Notes under the pieces: model-generated
What the model saw: only the letters and a program-made list of their open reading frames with translations
What the model was told of the DNA's origin: nothing
The model's database searches: none
Made by a program: the position numbers and the translations under genes
Assembly: GCA_937893145.1 (NCBI GenBank)
Contig: CALBJW010000060.1
Location: 1-22,073, forward strand
DNA length: 22,073 nt
Direction of reading: 5' to 3'
Source of the DNA: an uncultured Prevotellaceae bacterium
GTDB lineage: Bacteria > Bacteroidota > Bacteroidia > Bacteroidales > Bacteroidaceae
Shown here: one piece after another, positions 1-8,702 of the stretch
How the letters are laid out: the number at the start of each line of letters is the position of its first letter
Numbering within the stretch: the first letter of the stretch is position 1

Positions 1-1183
1 CTCCCGCATCAATACGCTTTCCGAGTCGGGCTTCAAGACCAACACGAAAATGGTTGTCGTGGTTGAACTCATACAATCCACCAAGAAGAATGGATGCAAG
101 TTCTTCGTTGTCAAACCTTGCACCAACGCCTAAGAAGCTGTTCATTCTGCGTAGATTATATATAGTAGAAGGAGGAACGATGTTCTGATCATCAATGTCA
201 ATTTGTTTTGGTGTGCGGTGGATAGCAGGAAGAGGTTCGATGACTGAAAGAGAGTCGTGGAGAGCTTTCAGTTCGGGCAGTTTCAGTCGTGCTGCAGTCT
301 CGCCACGAGTGACAAGAGTCTTGAGTGCATCACTGTTGAAACTGGCTGCTGAATATCCCTTTACATCAACATGGATGAAAATGTCGGTATCGGCAATGTT
401 CTTTTCCACCTTGTTGGAACAAACAACACCGAAGACTTCGGAAAGGACATCGAGTGTTGAGTTTATGTTGTCGTAACCACTACCCTCGCCTGACACGCTG
501 ACACCAATGACTATGTCGGCTCCCATTTCACGAGCCACATCGACTGGATAGTTGTTGACAAGACCACCATCAACAAGTACCATGCTATCACGCTTGACAG
601 GTGCGAAAACTCCAGGAATAGCCATACTTGTACGCATTGACTCGGCAAGAATGCCATCTCGCATCACGACTTCTTTGCCTGTGAGAATATCTGCTGCAAC
701 ACATGCAAAAGGTATAGGCAAGTCATCGTACTTCATAGGCTGAAGATGGTCGGCAGTGAGTTCGCTAAAAAGATAAGCAATGTTATTGCCCTTGAGCAGA
801 CCACCCTCGATGACCTCAAAAGGAGACTTCTCGAAGTCAACACTGATGATGAATTTGTCTGTGCGCTGTTTTTTGCGTAAAAGTTTATCTTGACGATCTA
901 CTTTATCGGTAAGGAGGTTCATCCAGTTCTGACCATTGATTATGCTGTCCATCTGTTCGACAGTATAACCACTGGCATAAAGAGCACCAACGATGGACCC
1001 CATACTTGTTCCAACGATGTAGTCGATAGGTATGCCTGCTTCCTCAATTACACGAATGGCTCCAACATGTGCTACGCCTTTAGCACCACCACCACTTAAG
1101 ACTAACGCTACTTTTGGTCGCTGCTGGGCAAGGAGTGTGAATGTGAGGAGAAATGAAGTAAGGATTGTCAAGAGTCTTTTCAT
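1..1183 (-). CDS. Patatin-like phospholipase with start of a C-terminal outer-membrane barrel (3' end cut off)
   Basis: The N-terminus (MKRLLTILTSFLLTFTLLAQ) is a signal peptide, so the protein is exported. The patatin domain follows at once. An oxyanion-hole motif GGGAKG lies at residues 31-36. The nucleophile elbow GTSMG is at 58-62, with Ser60 as nucleophile, and DGG at 205-207 supplies the Asp of the Ser-Asp dyad. These are the hallmarks of patatin/RssA-type lipid acyl hydrolases. From about residue 340 the sequence changes to alternating polar/aromatic strands (FLGVGARFDNEELASI), as in Bacteroidetes patatins that end in a BamA/TamA-like barrel. That would place it in the outer membrane, but most of the barrel lies beyond base 1, so this part is inference. 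The substrate is unknown. It lies 91 bp downstream of valS and behind a strong terminator, so it probably has its own promoter; I could not find a clear -7 box in the short gap. Confidence 0.9.
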   Translation of the reverse strand, partial: MKRLLTILTSFLLTFTLLAQQRPKVALVLSGGGAKGVAHVGAIRVIEEAGIPIDYIVGTSMGSIVGALYASGYTVEQMDSIINGQNWMNLLTDKVDRQDKLLRKKQRTDKFIISVDFEKSPFEVIEGGLLKGNNIAYLFSELTADHLQPMKYDDLPIPFACVAADILTGKEVVMRDGILAESMRTSMAIPGVFAPVKRDSMVLVDGGLVNNYPVDVAREMGADIVIGVSVSGEGSGYDNINSTLDVLSEVFGVVCSNKVEKNIADTDIFIHVDVKGYSAASFNSDALKTLVTRGETAARLKLPELKALHDSLSVIEPLPAIHRTPKQIDIDDQNIVPPSTIYNLRRMNSFLGVGARFDNEELASILLGGLYEFNHDNHFRVGLEARLGKRIDAG

Positions 1184-1222
1184 AATGGTAGAGATTGTTT
1201 TTAACGGTCAAAAAACAAAAAA

Positions 1223-1256
1223 GGAGTTAAAGGAGCTACTTAGCCCCATTAACTCC
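1223..1256 (-). terminator. Rho-independent terminator of valS
   Basis: On the minus strand, 19 nt after the valS stop, GGAGTTAA pairs perfectly with TTAACTCC. An inner stem GGGGCT/AGCTCC (one G-U pair) closes on an AAGT loop. A T-rich run follows directly (A-rich at 1211-1222 on the plus strand). Confidence 0.85.
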
Positions 1257-1274
1257 ATATTTATATTATAGTAA

Positions 1275-4004
1275 TTATCCTCTAAGCTTTGCGATGCTCT
1301 CTGTGAGGGCAGCAATCTTAGTCTCGGCATCAGCCTGCTTCTTCTTCTCGAGTTCAACAACCTGAGCTGGCGCATTAGCCACGAAGCGTTCGTTAGAGAG
1401 TTTCTTCTGAACACCAACGAGGAAGCCCTGAAGACGCTTAACCTCAGCCTCCATCTTCTGGATTTCAGCTTCTGTGTCGATGAGGTTGCCGAGAGGAACA
1501 GCAAATTCTGTTGTGCCAATGAGGAAGGCAGATGCTGTGTCGTCCTTAGCAGTCACGATAGCAATCTCGGAGAGGTTAGCCATCTTTGTGATGAGGTCAG
1601 AGAGTGAAGCAGAAGGATTGTTGCCTACAACCTGAAGTGGAAGTGGTTCCTTTGGTGCGATGTTCTTCTGATTGCGAACAGCGCGAACACCAGCAACAAT
1701 CTGTTTCATTATCTCAACATCAGCGATGAGCTGTGCATCAGCCTCTGTAGGAGCATCAATAACGAGTGGAGAAACCATGATTGACTCACCATCCTTACGC
1801 TCTGCGATGTGCTGATAGAGTTCCTCAGTGATGAATGGCATGAATGGGTGTATAATCTTCATGAGCTGTTCGAAGAAGCCGAGTGTAGCAGCGTATGTAG
1901 CAGCATCAACTGGCATAGCACAGTTCTTCTCACGGTCGTACTCTGGCTTAATCATCTCAAGATACCAGCCAGAGAACTCGTCAGTGAAGAGTTTGAAGAT
2001 AGCCATGAGAGCTTCGTTGAGACGATACTTAGAGTAGAGGTCGTTGATTTCTACAACGGCATTCTTAATCATTGCATCCATCCAAGCGATTGCCTTCTTG
2101 TTGCTTTCTGGCTGTGCCTTTGCTTCATCAACCGACCATCCCTTGACAAGACGGAAGGCATTCCAAATCTTATTGCAGAAGGCAGCACCCTGCTGACAGA
2201 GCGACTCGTCGAAGAGGATGTCATTACCTGCAGGAGCAGAGAGGAGCATACCCATACGAACGCCGTCGGCACCATACTTCTCGATAAGACCGATTGGGTC
2301 AGGTGAGTTACCGAGTGACTTAGACATCTTGCGACCGAGGTTGTCACGGACGATACCTGTGAAATATACATTGCGGAAAGGTACATCCTTCATGTATTCC
2401 TCACCAGCCATAATCATACGAGCAACCCAGAAGAAGATGATATCTGGACCTGTTACGAGGTCGGCAGTTGGATAGTAGTAGTTGATTTCTTCGTTGCCAG
2501 GATTGTTGATACCATCGAAGAGAGATACTGGCCAGAGCCATGATGAGAACCATGTGTCGAGGGCATCTTCATCACGAGTAAGCATATCTGCTGTGATGTC
2601 TGCACCATACTTAGCCTGTGCCTTTGCAAGTGCCTCCTCTGGAGTGAGAGCCACTACAAAACGTTCTTCTGCATCGTTCTCGTTTCCACTGACGAAGTAA
2701 GCTGGAATGCGATGTCCCCACCAGAGCTGACGAGAGATACACCAGTCCTGAATGTTCTCGAGCCAGTTGCGGTATGTAGTGACATACTTTGTTGGGTAGA
2801 ACTTGATTTCGCCATTGAGCACTGGAGGAAGAGCAATGTCTGCCATGTGCTTCATAGAGAGGAACCACTGCTTGCAGAGACGAGGTTCAACGGCTGTGTC
2901 CTGATTACGCTCAGAATAGCCAACCTTATTGTCATAATCCTCTACGCGTTCCATAAGACCAGCATTCTGGAGGTCGATAGCAATCTGCTTACGAACATCC
3001 ATACGGTCCTGACCTACATAAAGACCTGCCTCCTCAGAGATTGTGCCATCTGGATTGAAGATGTCGATAGTCTCAAGGTTGTGTGTCTTACCAAGTGCGT
3101 AGTCGTTGACATCATGTGCTGGTGTAACCTTCAAACAGCCTGTACCAAACTCGATGTCAACATAGCGGTCTTCGATAACAGGAATGACACGACCTACGAG
3201 TGGTACGATGACCTTATGACCACGAAGCCACTGGTTCTTCACATCCTTAGGATTGATACACATAGCTGTATCACCCATGATAGTCTCAGGACGAGTAGTA
3301 GCAACAACAGCGTAGTAACGACCGTTTTCATCCTGATGAAGCACTTCACCCTCTTCGCCAGTTGGCTTGACAGGGTTAGTGTCAGCATCTGCTACATAGT
3401 AACGAAGGTGGAAGAGCTTTGACTTCTCGTCACGATAGATAACCTCTTCTGTAGAAAGAACGGTCTGTGCCTTTGGGTCCCAGTTGACCATACGAAGACC
3501 ACGATAGATGAGTCCCTTGTCGTAGAGGTCAACGAACACCTTGAGAACTGACTCGCTGCGCTTCTCATCCATAGTGAATGCTGTGCGGTCCCAGTCGCAT
3601 GATGCTCCAAGACGACGAAGCTGCTTGAGGATGATGCCTCCATGTTCGTCAGTCCAGTCCCATGCGTGCTTCAAGAACTCCTCACGAGTGAGGTCACGCT
3701 TCTTGATGCCCTGTTCGGCGAGGCGGTTTACGACCTTTGCCTCTGTTGCGATAGAAGCGTGGTCAGTGCCTGGTACCCAACAAGCATTCTTGCCATCGAT
3801 ACGAGCCTTACGGATAAGGATGTCCTGAATGGTATTGTTGAGCATATGTCCCATGTGGAGAACACCAGTCACATTTGGTGGTGGGATAACGATAGTATAT
3901 GGTTCACGGCCATCTGGCTTACTTGCGAAGAGCTTGTGGTCCATCCAATACTGGTACCACTTTCCTTCCACATCTTGTGGATTGTACTTTGTTGCTAATT
4001 CCAT
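1275..4004 (-). CDS. valS: Valyl-tRNA synthetase
   Basis: Class I aminoacyl-tRNA synthetase that charges tRNA-Val with valine in the cytoplasm. The 909-residue length is normal for the family. The HIGH-type signature is HMGH at residues 50-53 and KMSKS is at 559-563. The connective-peptide editing domain, which hydrolyses mischarged Thr-tRNA, spans roughly 200-400 and carries ATTRPET (235-241) and GTGCLKVTPAHDVND (287-301). The anticodon-binding helical domain follows. The C-terminus (about 845-909) is a charged coiled-coil typical of ValRS that contacts the tRNA elbow. The ATG at 4004 starts the usual MELATKYNP sequence. A TAnnTTTG -7 box lies about 30 bp upstream and a strong terminator follows, so the gene is probably monocistronic. 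Nothing in it is truncated or degenerate. Confidence 0.98.
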   Translation of the reverse strand: MELATKYNPQDVEGKWYQYWMDHKLFASKPDGREPYTIVIPPPNVTGVLHMGHMLNNTIQDILIRKARIDGKNACWVPGTDHASIATEAKVVNRLAEQGIKKRDLTREEFLKHAWDWTDEHGGIILKQLRRLGASCDWDRTAFTMDEKRSESVLKVFVDLYDKGLIYRGLRMVNWDPKAQTVLSTEEVIYRDEKSKLFHLRYYVADADTNPVKPTGEEGEVLHQDENGRYYAVVATTRPETIMGDTAMCINPKDVKNQWLRGHKVIVPLVGRVIPVIEDRYVDIEFGTGCLKVTPAHDVNDYALGKTHNLETIDIFNPDGTISEEAGLYVGQDRMDVRKQIAIDLQNAGLMERVEDYDNKVGYSERNQDTAVEPRLCKQWFLSMKHMADIALPPVLNGEIKFYPTKYVTTYRNWLENIQDWCISRQLWWGHRIPAYFVSGNENDAEERFVVALTPEEALAKAQAKYGADITADMLTRDEDALDTWFSSWLWPVSLFDGINNPGNEEINYYYPTADLVTGPDIIFFWVARMIMAGEEYMKDVPFRNVYFTGIVRDNLGRKMSKSLGNSPDPIGLIEKYGADGVRMGMLLSAPAGNDILFDESLCQQGAAFCNKIWNAFRLVKGWSVDEAKAQPESNKKAIAWMDAMIKNAVVEINDLYSKYRLNEALMAIFKLFTDEFSGWYLEMIKPEYDREKNCAMPVDAATYAATLGFFEQLMKIIHPFMPFITEELYQHIAERKDGESIMVSPLVIDAPTEADAQLIADVEIMKQIVAGVRAVRNQKNIAPKEPLPLQVVGNNPSASLSDLITKMANLSEIAIVTAKDDTASAFLIGTTEFAVPLGNLIDTEAEIQKMEAEVKRLQGFLVGVQKKLSNERFVANAPAQVVELEKKKQADAETKIAALTESIAKLRG

Positions 4005-4033
4005 TGATATATTTTATTGTTTCGAATTTCGTG

Positions 4034-4041
4034 CAAAGGTA
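4034..4041 (-). promoter_or_regulatory. Bacteroidetes-type promoter of valS (-7 box)
   Basis: The minus strand reads TACCTTTG, a full match to the TAnnTTTG -7 consensus, 30 bp before the valS ATG. It sits inside a small dyad, TTCGT...ACGAA. No well-spaced -33 box is visible; the nearest TTG lies 24 nt upstream. Confidence 0.7.
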
Positions 4042-4087
4042 CGAATAATAATTTAATTATATTATCAATAAGGTGGAAATATAAACC

Positions 4088-4984
4088 TTACTTCAAGATA
4101 TTTGTGAATTCTGTAGGGTATTCAGTTTCAAACTTGAGGCGTTCACCGGTTATTGGGTGGGTAAATTCAAGTCGGAAAGCATGAAGGCAGATACGGCCTG
4201 CAGGGTCTGTCTCGGCTCCGTATTTATGGTCTCCAGCAATGGAATGGTGAAGGTCCTGCATGTGAACACGAATCTGGTTCTTACGACCAGTGTCGAGTTT
4301 GAGTTCTACAAGACTATATCCATTCTTACGCTTGAGTGTACGGTAGTTAGTCACAGCTCGTTTGCCTCCATTATCCTGTGCGGATGAATAGACGACATAC
4401 ATTCTGTTCTCCATCAACCATGATGTAACACTGCCACTATCCTTTTCCATATCACCTTCGCAGACTGCAATGTATCGGCGGTCGGTAACTATCTCTTTCC
4501 AGTGGTCTGTGAACATCTGCTGAATGTCACGACGCTTTGCAAAAAGAAGCAGACCACTTGTTTCACGATCGAGGCGATGAACGGTGTGTACAGAGAATGC
4601 TCTGCTCTTTCTCTTCACATATTCATCAAGGATGTCCTTAACGGTCTGGGCACGAGAACCTGGTTGTGAGTTTGTGAGGATGCCATTTGCCTTTTCAACA
4701 ACAATGATAAATGCATCTTCATACACAATCTTAACCCACTTGCTACGCATATCGTGAATCTGTCGGCGATTGGCAATCTGGACAAGTTGTCCTGGACGAA
4801 GTGGAGTATTGAATTGAGTTGTAATCTTCTTGTCAACATATACCATACGCTGACCGAGAAGTTCCTTTATCTTTGTGCGTGAACCACCAACATGCTTTGT
4901 GAGGAATGACATCAGTTCGTCTGCTTCACGAACTGGATAATCAACAAACTTGAGGGCGGCTTTCTTGTCAAAATAATCGTTCAT
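4088..4984 (-). CDS. RluA-family RNA pseudouridine synthase
   Basis: Converts specific uridines in RNA to pseudouridine. An S4-like RNA-binding domain covers about residues 15-72 and the catalytic domain about 83-290. The family signature HRLDRETSG is at 136-144, with Asp139 as the catalytic nucleophile. Later conserved blocks are KNQIRVHM (about 236-243) and LHAFRLEFTHPITGE near the C-terminus. The 298-residue length fits RluA/RluD enzymes. Whether the target is rRNA (RluD-like or RluC-like) or tRNA cannot be told from sequence alone, so no symbol is given. It follows rlmD by only 4 bp, so the two RNA-modification genes are almost certainly co-transcribed. No convincing terminator is seen after it, only a 6-bp hairpin that includes the stop codon. 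Confidence 0.93.
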   Translation of the reverse strand: MNDYFDKKAALKFVDYPVREADELMSFLTKHVGGSRTKIKELLGQRMVYVDKKITTQFNTPLRPGQLVQIANRRQIHDMRSKWVKIVYEDAFIIVVEKANGILTNSQPGSRAQTVKDILDEYVKRKSRAFSVHTVHRLDRETSGLLLFAKRRDIQQMFTDHWKEIVTDRRYIAVCEGDMEKDSGSVTSWLMENRMYVVYSSAQDNGGKRAVTNYRTLKRKNGYSLVELKLDTGRKNQIRVHMQDLHHSIAGDHKYGAETDPAGRICLHAFRLEFTHPITGERLKFETEYPTEFTNILK

Positions 4985-4988
4985 ATAT

Positions 4989-6404
4989 TTAACGTCTTTC
5001 TAAGAGTACTACATTTTCCACATGCTGAGTGTGTGGGAACATATCAACAGGCTGAACCCTTGTGACCTTATAGTCAGCATCAAGAAGCTGAAGGTCACGA
5101 GCTTGAGTGGCAGGATTACAGCTCACATAAACAATGCGTTGTGGTGCAGCAAAAAGAATTGTGTCAATCACATCCTGATGCATTCCAGCACGAGGAGGGT
5201 CGGTAATGATAACTTCAGGACGACCATACTGTGCTATGAACTCCTTATTGAGGATATCCTTCATATCACCAGCAAAGAAGAGTGTATTGTCGATACCATT
5301 AACCTCAGAATTGACTTTTGCATCTTCGATTGCCTCTGGAACATATTCAATACCAATGACATTCTTTGCCTTCTTTGCCACGAAGTTAGCTATGGTTCCT
5401 GTTCCTGTGTAAAGGTCATAGACGAGTTCATTACCAGTAAGACCAGCGAAGTCGCGAGCAACGCTATAGAGTTCGTATGCCTGGTCTGTATTGGTCTGAT
5501 AGAACGACTTTGGTCCAACCTTGAACTTCAAGTCTTCCATTGTCTCGTAGATGAAGTCTGTTCCCTTGAAACAATGTACCTCCTGGTCACCAAATGTGTC
5601 GTTTGCCTTATGGTTATCAACATAGAGGAGTGAAGTGATTTCAGGGAATGTATCTGCAAGATGCTGAAGAAGTGCAAGTGCCTGTTCCTTCTCTTCTGCT
5701 GTGTCGATGCGGAACTGAATGAGAAGCATGAACTCGCCAGTATTGGAATTGCGAAGCATCATGGAACGAAGAAGTCCTGAGTTCTGGCGAAGGTCGTAGA
5801 ATACAAGTCCATTCTGGAGGGCATATTCACGAATGTCATTACGAATACGGTTCTGCAAATCATCCATGAGATGACACTTGTTTATGTCGAGAATCTTGTC
5901 GAATGCACCGGAGATATGGAAACCTACTGCATCCATAACATCATATTTGACATCTTGTTTTACTTCATCTTCTGTGAGCCAACGCTTGTTTGAGAATCCA
6001 TATTCGAGCTTATTGCGATACTCACGAGTCTTCTTGCTTCCAAGAATTGGCATGAACTCAGGGAGTTCGACCTTACCAATTCGGCTGAGATTGTCGAAAA
6101 CCTGCTGCTGTTTTGCCTTCAACTGTTCTTCATACTTGAGACACTGCCACTTGCATCCACCACAAACACCGTAATGTTCACAGAATGGAGTGTCACGAAG
6201 TGGACTATACTCATGTATGTTGATAGCAACAGCTTCCATGAAACTGCTTTTCTTTTTCTTTACCTGTAAATCTACAACATCACCAGGTACAACATAAGGC
6301 ACAAACACTACCTTATCGTCAACTCGGGCTAAAGACTTACCTTCAGCAGCCACTGCTGTGATGGTGACATTTTCGATGATTGGAAGTTTCTTCTTATTTC
6401 GCAT
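4989..6404 (-). CDS. rlmD: 23S rRNA (uracil-5)-methyltransferase, RlmD/RumA type
   Basis: SAM-dependent m5U methyltransferase of the TrmA/RumA family. An N-terminal TRAM RNA-binding domain spans about 10-62. Four cysteines expected to hold a [4Fe-4S] cluster are visible: Cys75, Cys81 and Cys84 (CxxxxxCGGC) and Cys177 (INKCHLM), with spacing like E. coli RumA. The SAM-binding motif is DLYTGTGT at 330-337, TDPPRAGMH is at 401-409, the catalytic Cys429 lies in SCNP, and the likely general base is Glu463 in HVENV. All active-site elements are intact. Presence of the cluster cysteines favours RlmD/RlmCD over TrmA; the exact uridine (U1939, U747 or both) is not decidable here. It lies 30 bp after the membrane-protein gene and 4 bp before the pseudouridine synthase. 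Confidence 0.92.
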   Translation of the reverse strand: MRNKKKLPIIENVTITAVAAEGKSLARVDDKVVFVPYVVPGDVVDLQVKKKKSSFMEAVAINIHEYSPLRDTPFCEHYGVCGGCKWQCLKYEEQLKAKQQQVFDNLSRIGKVELPEFMPILGSKKTREYRNKLEYGFSNKRWLTEDEVKQDVKYDVMDAVGFHISGAFDKILDINKCHLMDDLQNRIRNDIREYALQNGLVFYDLRQNSGLLRSMMLRNSNTGEFMLLIQFRIDTAEEKEQALALLQHLADTFPEITSLLYVDNHKANDTFGDQEVHCFKGTDFIYETMEDLKFKVGPKSFYQTNTDQAYELYSVARDFAGLTGNELVYDLYTGTGTIANFVAKKAKNVIGIEYVPEAIEDAKVNSEVNGIDNTLFFAGDMKDILNKEFIAQYGRPEVIITDPPRAGMHQDVIDTILFAAPQRIVYVSCNPATQARDLQLLDADYKVTRVQPVDMFPHTQHVENVVLLERR

Positions 6405-6434
6405 ATATAAATTTGGAATTATTTCAAAACAAAA

Positions 6435-7412
6435 TTAGTATTCATACTTAACTGACTGGCTCTCATCACTCTTCACACTGGCATAGAGATATGCAAATGG
6501 AACGGTCTGAATCCAGAAAGTGAATGAATAGAGGAAATTGGTGATGAACAGAACTACAAAATACCAGAAGTGGAATCCTGATGGGAACGACACTGGATCA
6601 CCGTTCATCTGCGACCATGTTGCCGCATAATAACTGTTTATCATCACGATAGATGGAAGTGAAAGGACAAACATGACCGATATGCAGAGTACAGCAATAA
6701 GCATTGACAAGCAGAACACTTTGCTCCACTTCTTCAAGCCTCGCTTATAACCAAGAAATGCACATTTCACGGCTTTGCCCTTTTCAAGAAACAGGGCTGG
6801 TACGGCAAGAGATAGTGGTAATGCAAAAAATACGAATAACATCAACAGAATTGTAGATATGCCCACCTTGATATATCCAAAGATATCTCCTTCTGTCGGA
6901 ATGAACAAAGGACATACTACTATCAAGCATGACAATACGATAAGAAGTCCTACTGCCAAATTGTAGCAGAAAAACTTCAGTCCATACTTTGCTGCAATCT
7001 TATATGTTGGTAGCGGAGCAAATTTCTGCAATGGCAAGTCGTGGGAACGAATAACTACTTCTCGGTATATGATTCCGTAGAAAAAGTAGCAAACGACCAC
7101 ATAAACCAACGAACAAAGGAAGTATATTATACCATACTTGAGGAGTACAGTTACAATGAAATCGTTTGTTGTCTGACTTGCCACAATATCCGCCAATCCC
7201 ACATTCATCAACAAGTCGATAACCCTTGAGTCTGACATAATAAATACTATGCCCGAAAGTACAGCAGCAAAGATTAGTGTTGCAGGTAGTGTCAACTTGA
7301 CAAGATAGAAGAAATTGTCTGTCAAAAAACTTATTCCAGCAGAAAGGCATTTGGTTACACTCCTATATTGATAGAATGATTCAGCCTGTGAATTTTCACT
7401 TGGATTTTCCAT
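6435..7412 (-). CDS. Six-helix membrane protein of unknown function
   Basis: I do not recognise a named family. The 325-residue protein has no signal peptide and about six hydrophobic segments, near residues 34-59, 92-116, 145-169, 181-207, 231-255 and 281-306. A soluble N-terminal tail precedes them and a short charged C-terminal tail follows. Between helices 4 and 5 is a basic stretch (EKGKAVKCAFLGYKRGLKKW, 210-229), a pattern seen in membrane proteins with an amphipathic interfacial helix. The overall plan resembles DUF975/DUF4013-like integral membrane proteins, but this is only a resemblance. It is the first gene of a probable operon with rlmD and the pseudouridine synthase, under a clear -33/-7 promoter. 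Whether it has any link to RNA modification is unknown; the association may be only positional. Confidence 0.85.
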   Translation of the reverse strand: MENPSENSQAESFYQYRSVTKCLSAGISFLTDNFFYLVKLTLPATLIFAAVLSGIVFIMSDSRVIDLLMNVGLADIVASQTTNDFIVTVLLKYGIIYFLCSLVYVVVCYFFYGIIYREVVIRSHDLPLQKFAPLPTYKIAAKYGLKFFCYNLAVGLLIVLSCLIVVCPLFIPTEGDIFGYIKVGISTILLMLFVFFALPLSLAVPALFLEKGKAVKCAFLGYKRGLKKWSKVFCLSMLIAVLCISVMFVLSLPSIVMINSYYAATWSQMNGDPVSFPSGFHFWYFVVLFITNFLYSFTFWIQTVPFAYLYASVKSDESQSVKYEY

Positions 7413-7464
7413 TTTATTGAATGTTTTTATGATGTTAAGTTCAAAAACTTGCAGTTTTAACGTG

Positions 7465-7496
7465 CAAAATTAAAGAAAATTATCTAATTTTGCAAA
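7465..7496 (-). promoter_or_regulatory. Promoter of the membrane protein-rlmD-pseudouridine synthase operon
   Basis: The minus strand reads TTTG (7496-7493), a 20-nt spacer, then TAATTTTG (7472-7465). This matches the Bacteroidetes -33 TTTG and -7 TAnnTTTG elements at close to the expected spacing. The ATG lies about 50 bp further on. Confidence 0.75.
7485..7492 (+). promoter_or_regulatory. Divergent -7 box for the Gfo/Idh oxidoreductase
   Basis: The plus strand reads TAATTTTG, a full match to TAnnTTTG, 37 bp before the ATG at 7530. It is the mirror image of the opposing -7 box at 7465-7472. There is no good -33 TTTG, so this side is probably weaker or needs an activator. Confidence 0.55.
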
Positions 7497-7529
7497 GACA
7501 AAAGATTCTTATTAATGTATTTCAGTTAA

Positions 7530-8525
7530 ATGAGACACTTAAACACCATAAAATGGGGCTTTATAGGCTGCGGAGAAGTCACAGAAACAAAAAGTGGACC
7601 TGCTTTTTCAAAGATAGAAGGTTCGGAAGTTGTTGCTGTGATGAGTCGTGATGAAGACAAGGCTCGTTCATATGCAGAACGACACGGAATAAAGAAATAT
7701 TACACCGATGCTCAGTCGTTGGTGAACGACCCTGAAGTCAACGCTGTCTATATCGCCACTCCCCCATCTTCACACTCTACTTATGCAATAATGTCGATGC
7801 GTGCTGGTAAACCATGTTATGTGGAAAAACCACTCGCAAGAGACTATAATGAATGTCTGCGAGTAAACCGTATCAGTCAACTTACAGATGTACCTTGCTT
7901 TGTGGCATATTACAGACGTTATCTGCCATATTTCCAAAAAGTTAAAGAACTTGCTTATAGTGGTAGAATAGGTAAGATTTTGACCATACAGATACAGTTT
8001 CATGTACCTCCTCGTGAACTTGATGGCAAGAGTGGTGAAGCAATGCCTTGGCGACTCCAACCAGAAGTGGCTGGTGGTGGCGGATACTTCTACGACTTGG
8101 CAAGTCATCAGCTCGACTTGATACAATATATGTTTGGTGACATCATCGAGGCTGAGGGTTATTGCAGAAATATGGGCGGTCTGTACAAGGTGGAAGACAC
8201 CTTCAATGCTTGTTACCGTTTCCATAATGGTTTGCAAGGAAGTGCAAGCTGGTGCTTTGTGGCTCATGAGTCTGCACGAAAAGACCGAATACTTATCGTT
8301 GGAACAAACGGCACAATCACTTTCTCCGTCTTCGACTACAAACCTATCAAATTATACACTGAGGCAGGTATTGAATACTTTGAAATACCAAATCCCGAGA
8401 ATGTGCAGTTGCCTCTCATCAAGAATGTCGTTGAACATCTTCAAGGCAAAACTATATGTGATTGCGACTCAATTTCTGCTACTCCATCCAACTGGGTTAT
8501 GGACAGAATATTGGGACGATTTTGA
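7530..8525 (+). CDS. Gfo/Idh/MocA-family NAD(P)-dependent oxidoreductase
   Basis: The N-terminal Rossmann fold (about 6-125) opens with WGFIGCGEV, giving the GxGxxx dinucleotide-binding turn at 12-17. The family's EKP motif is at 99-101, where the Lys contacts cofactor and substrate. The C-terminal alpha/beta domain (about 130-325) contains GGGYFYDLASHQLDLIQYMFG. Its Ser-His is at the place of the catalytic/substrate-binding His of the family. The 331-residue length is normal. There is no Tat or Sec signal, so it is cytoplasmic. The family oxidises or reduces sugars, inositols and related polyols; the substrate here cannot be inferred because no sugar-use genes are adjacent. It is transcribed alone, divergent from the membrane protein-rlmD operon, and ends in a strong terminator. 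Confidence 0.93.
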   Translation: MRHLNTIKWGFIGCGEVTETKSGPAFSKIEGSEVVAVMSRDEDKARSYAERHGIKKYYTDAQSLVNDPEVNAVYIATPPSSHSTYAIMSMRAGKPCYVEKPLARDYNECLRVNRISQLTDVPCFVAYYRRYLPYFQKVKELAYSGRIGKILTIQIQFHVPPRELDGKSGEAMPWRLQPEVAGGGGYFYDLASHQLDLIQYMFGDIIEAEGYCRNMGGLYKVEDTFNACYRFHNGLQGSASWCFVAHESARKDRILIVGTNGTITFSVFDYKPIKLYTEAGIEYFEIPNPENVQLPLIKNVVEHLQGKTICDCDSISATPSNWVMDRILGRF

Positions 8526-8562
8526 TAAACAGAAGACATATACAGATGTATTTTTGTATCAA

Positions 8563-8597
8563 AAAGGATAAAGTTACGACTTTGTCCTTTCTTTTTT
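8563..8597 (+). terminator. Rho-independent terminator of the Gfo/Idh gene
   Basis: AAAGGATAAAGT (8563-8574) pairs with ACTTTGTCCTTT (8579-8590), with one T-G wobble, around a TACG (UNCG-class) tetraloop. A T6 run follows at 8592-8597. It lies 37 nt after the stop codon. Confidence 0.9.
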
Positions 8598-8610
8598 ATA
8601 TATAAATAAA

Positions 8611-8639
8611 TTGTATGTCAAAAAAAAAGTATAACTTTG
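8611..8639 (+). promoter_or_regulatory. Promoter of serS
   Basis: TTG at 8611-8613, an 18-nt spacer, then TAACTTTG at 8632-8639 (full TAnnTTTG match). The leader to the ATG at 8703 would be about 55 nt and ends in an A-rich stretch, the usual Bacteroidetes substitute for a Shine-Dalgarno site. I see no T-box or other amino-acid-sensing fold in this leader. Confidence 0.65.
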
Positions 8640-8702
8640 TCGCTTGTTCAGCGATATGTTGGAACATCATGATAGAATTAAAGTAAAAAGATTAAAAATA
8701 CA

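Noticed and set aside
2712..3422. Open frame antisense to valS (about 236 codons)
   Set aside because: It lies wholly within the ValRS catalytic and editing region, whose protein motifs are intact; no promoter or family resemblance supports it.
4069..4090. Terminator after the pseudouridine synthase
   Set aside because: TAAGGT/ACCTTA gives only 6 bp, includes the stop codon and has no T-run; too weak to annotate.
8640..8702. T-box or riboswitch in the serS leader
   Set aside because: The leader is only about 55-60 nt with short, weak stems; no T-box sequence is present and Bacteroidetes do not normally use T-boxes.
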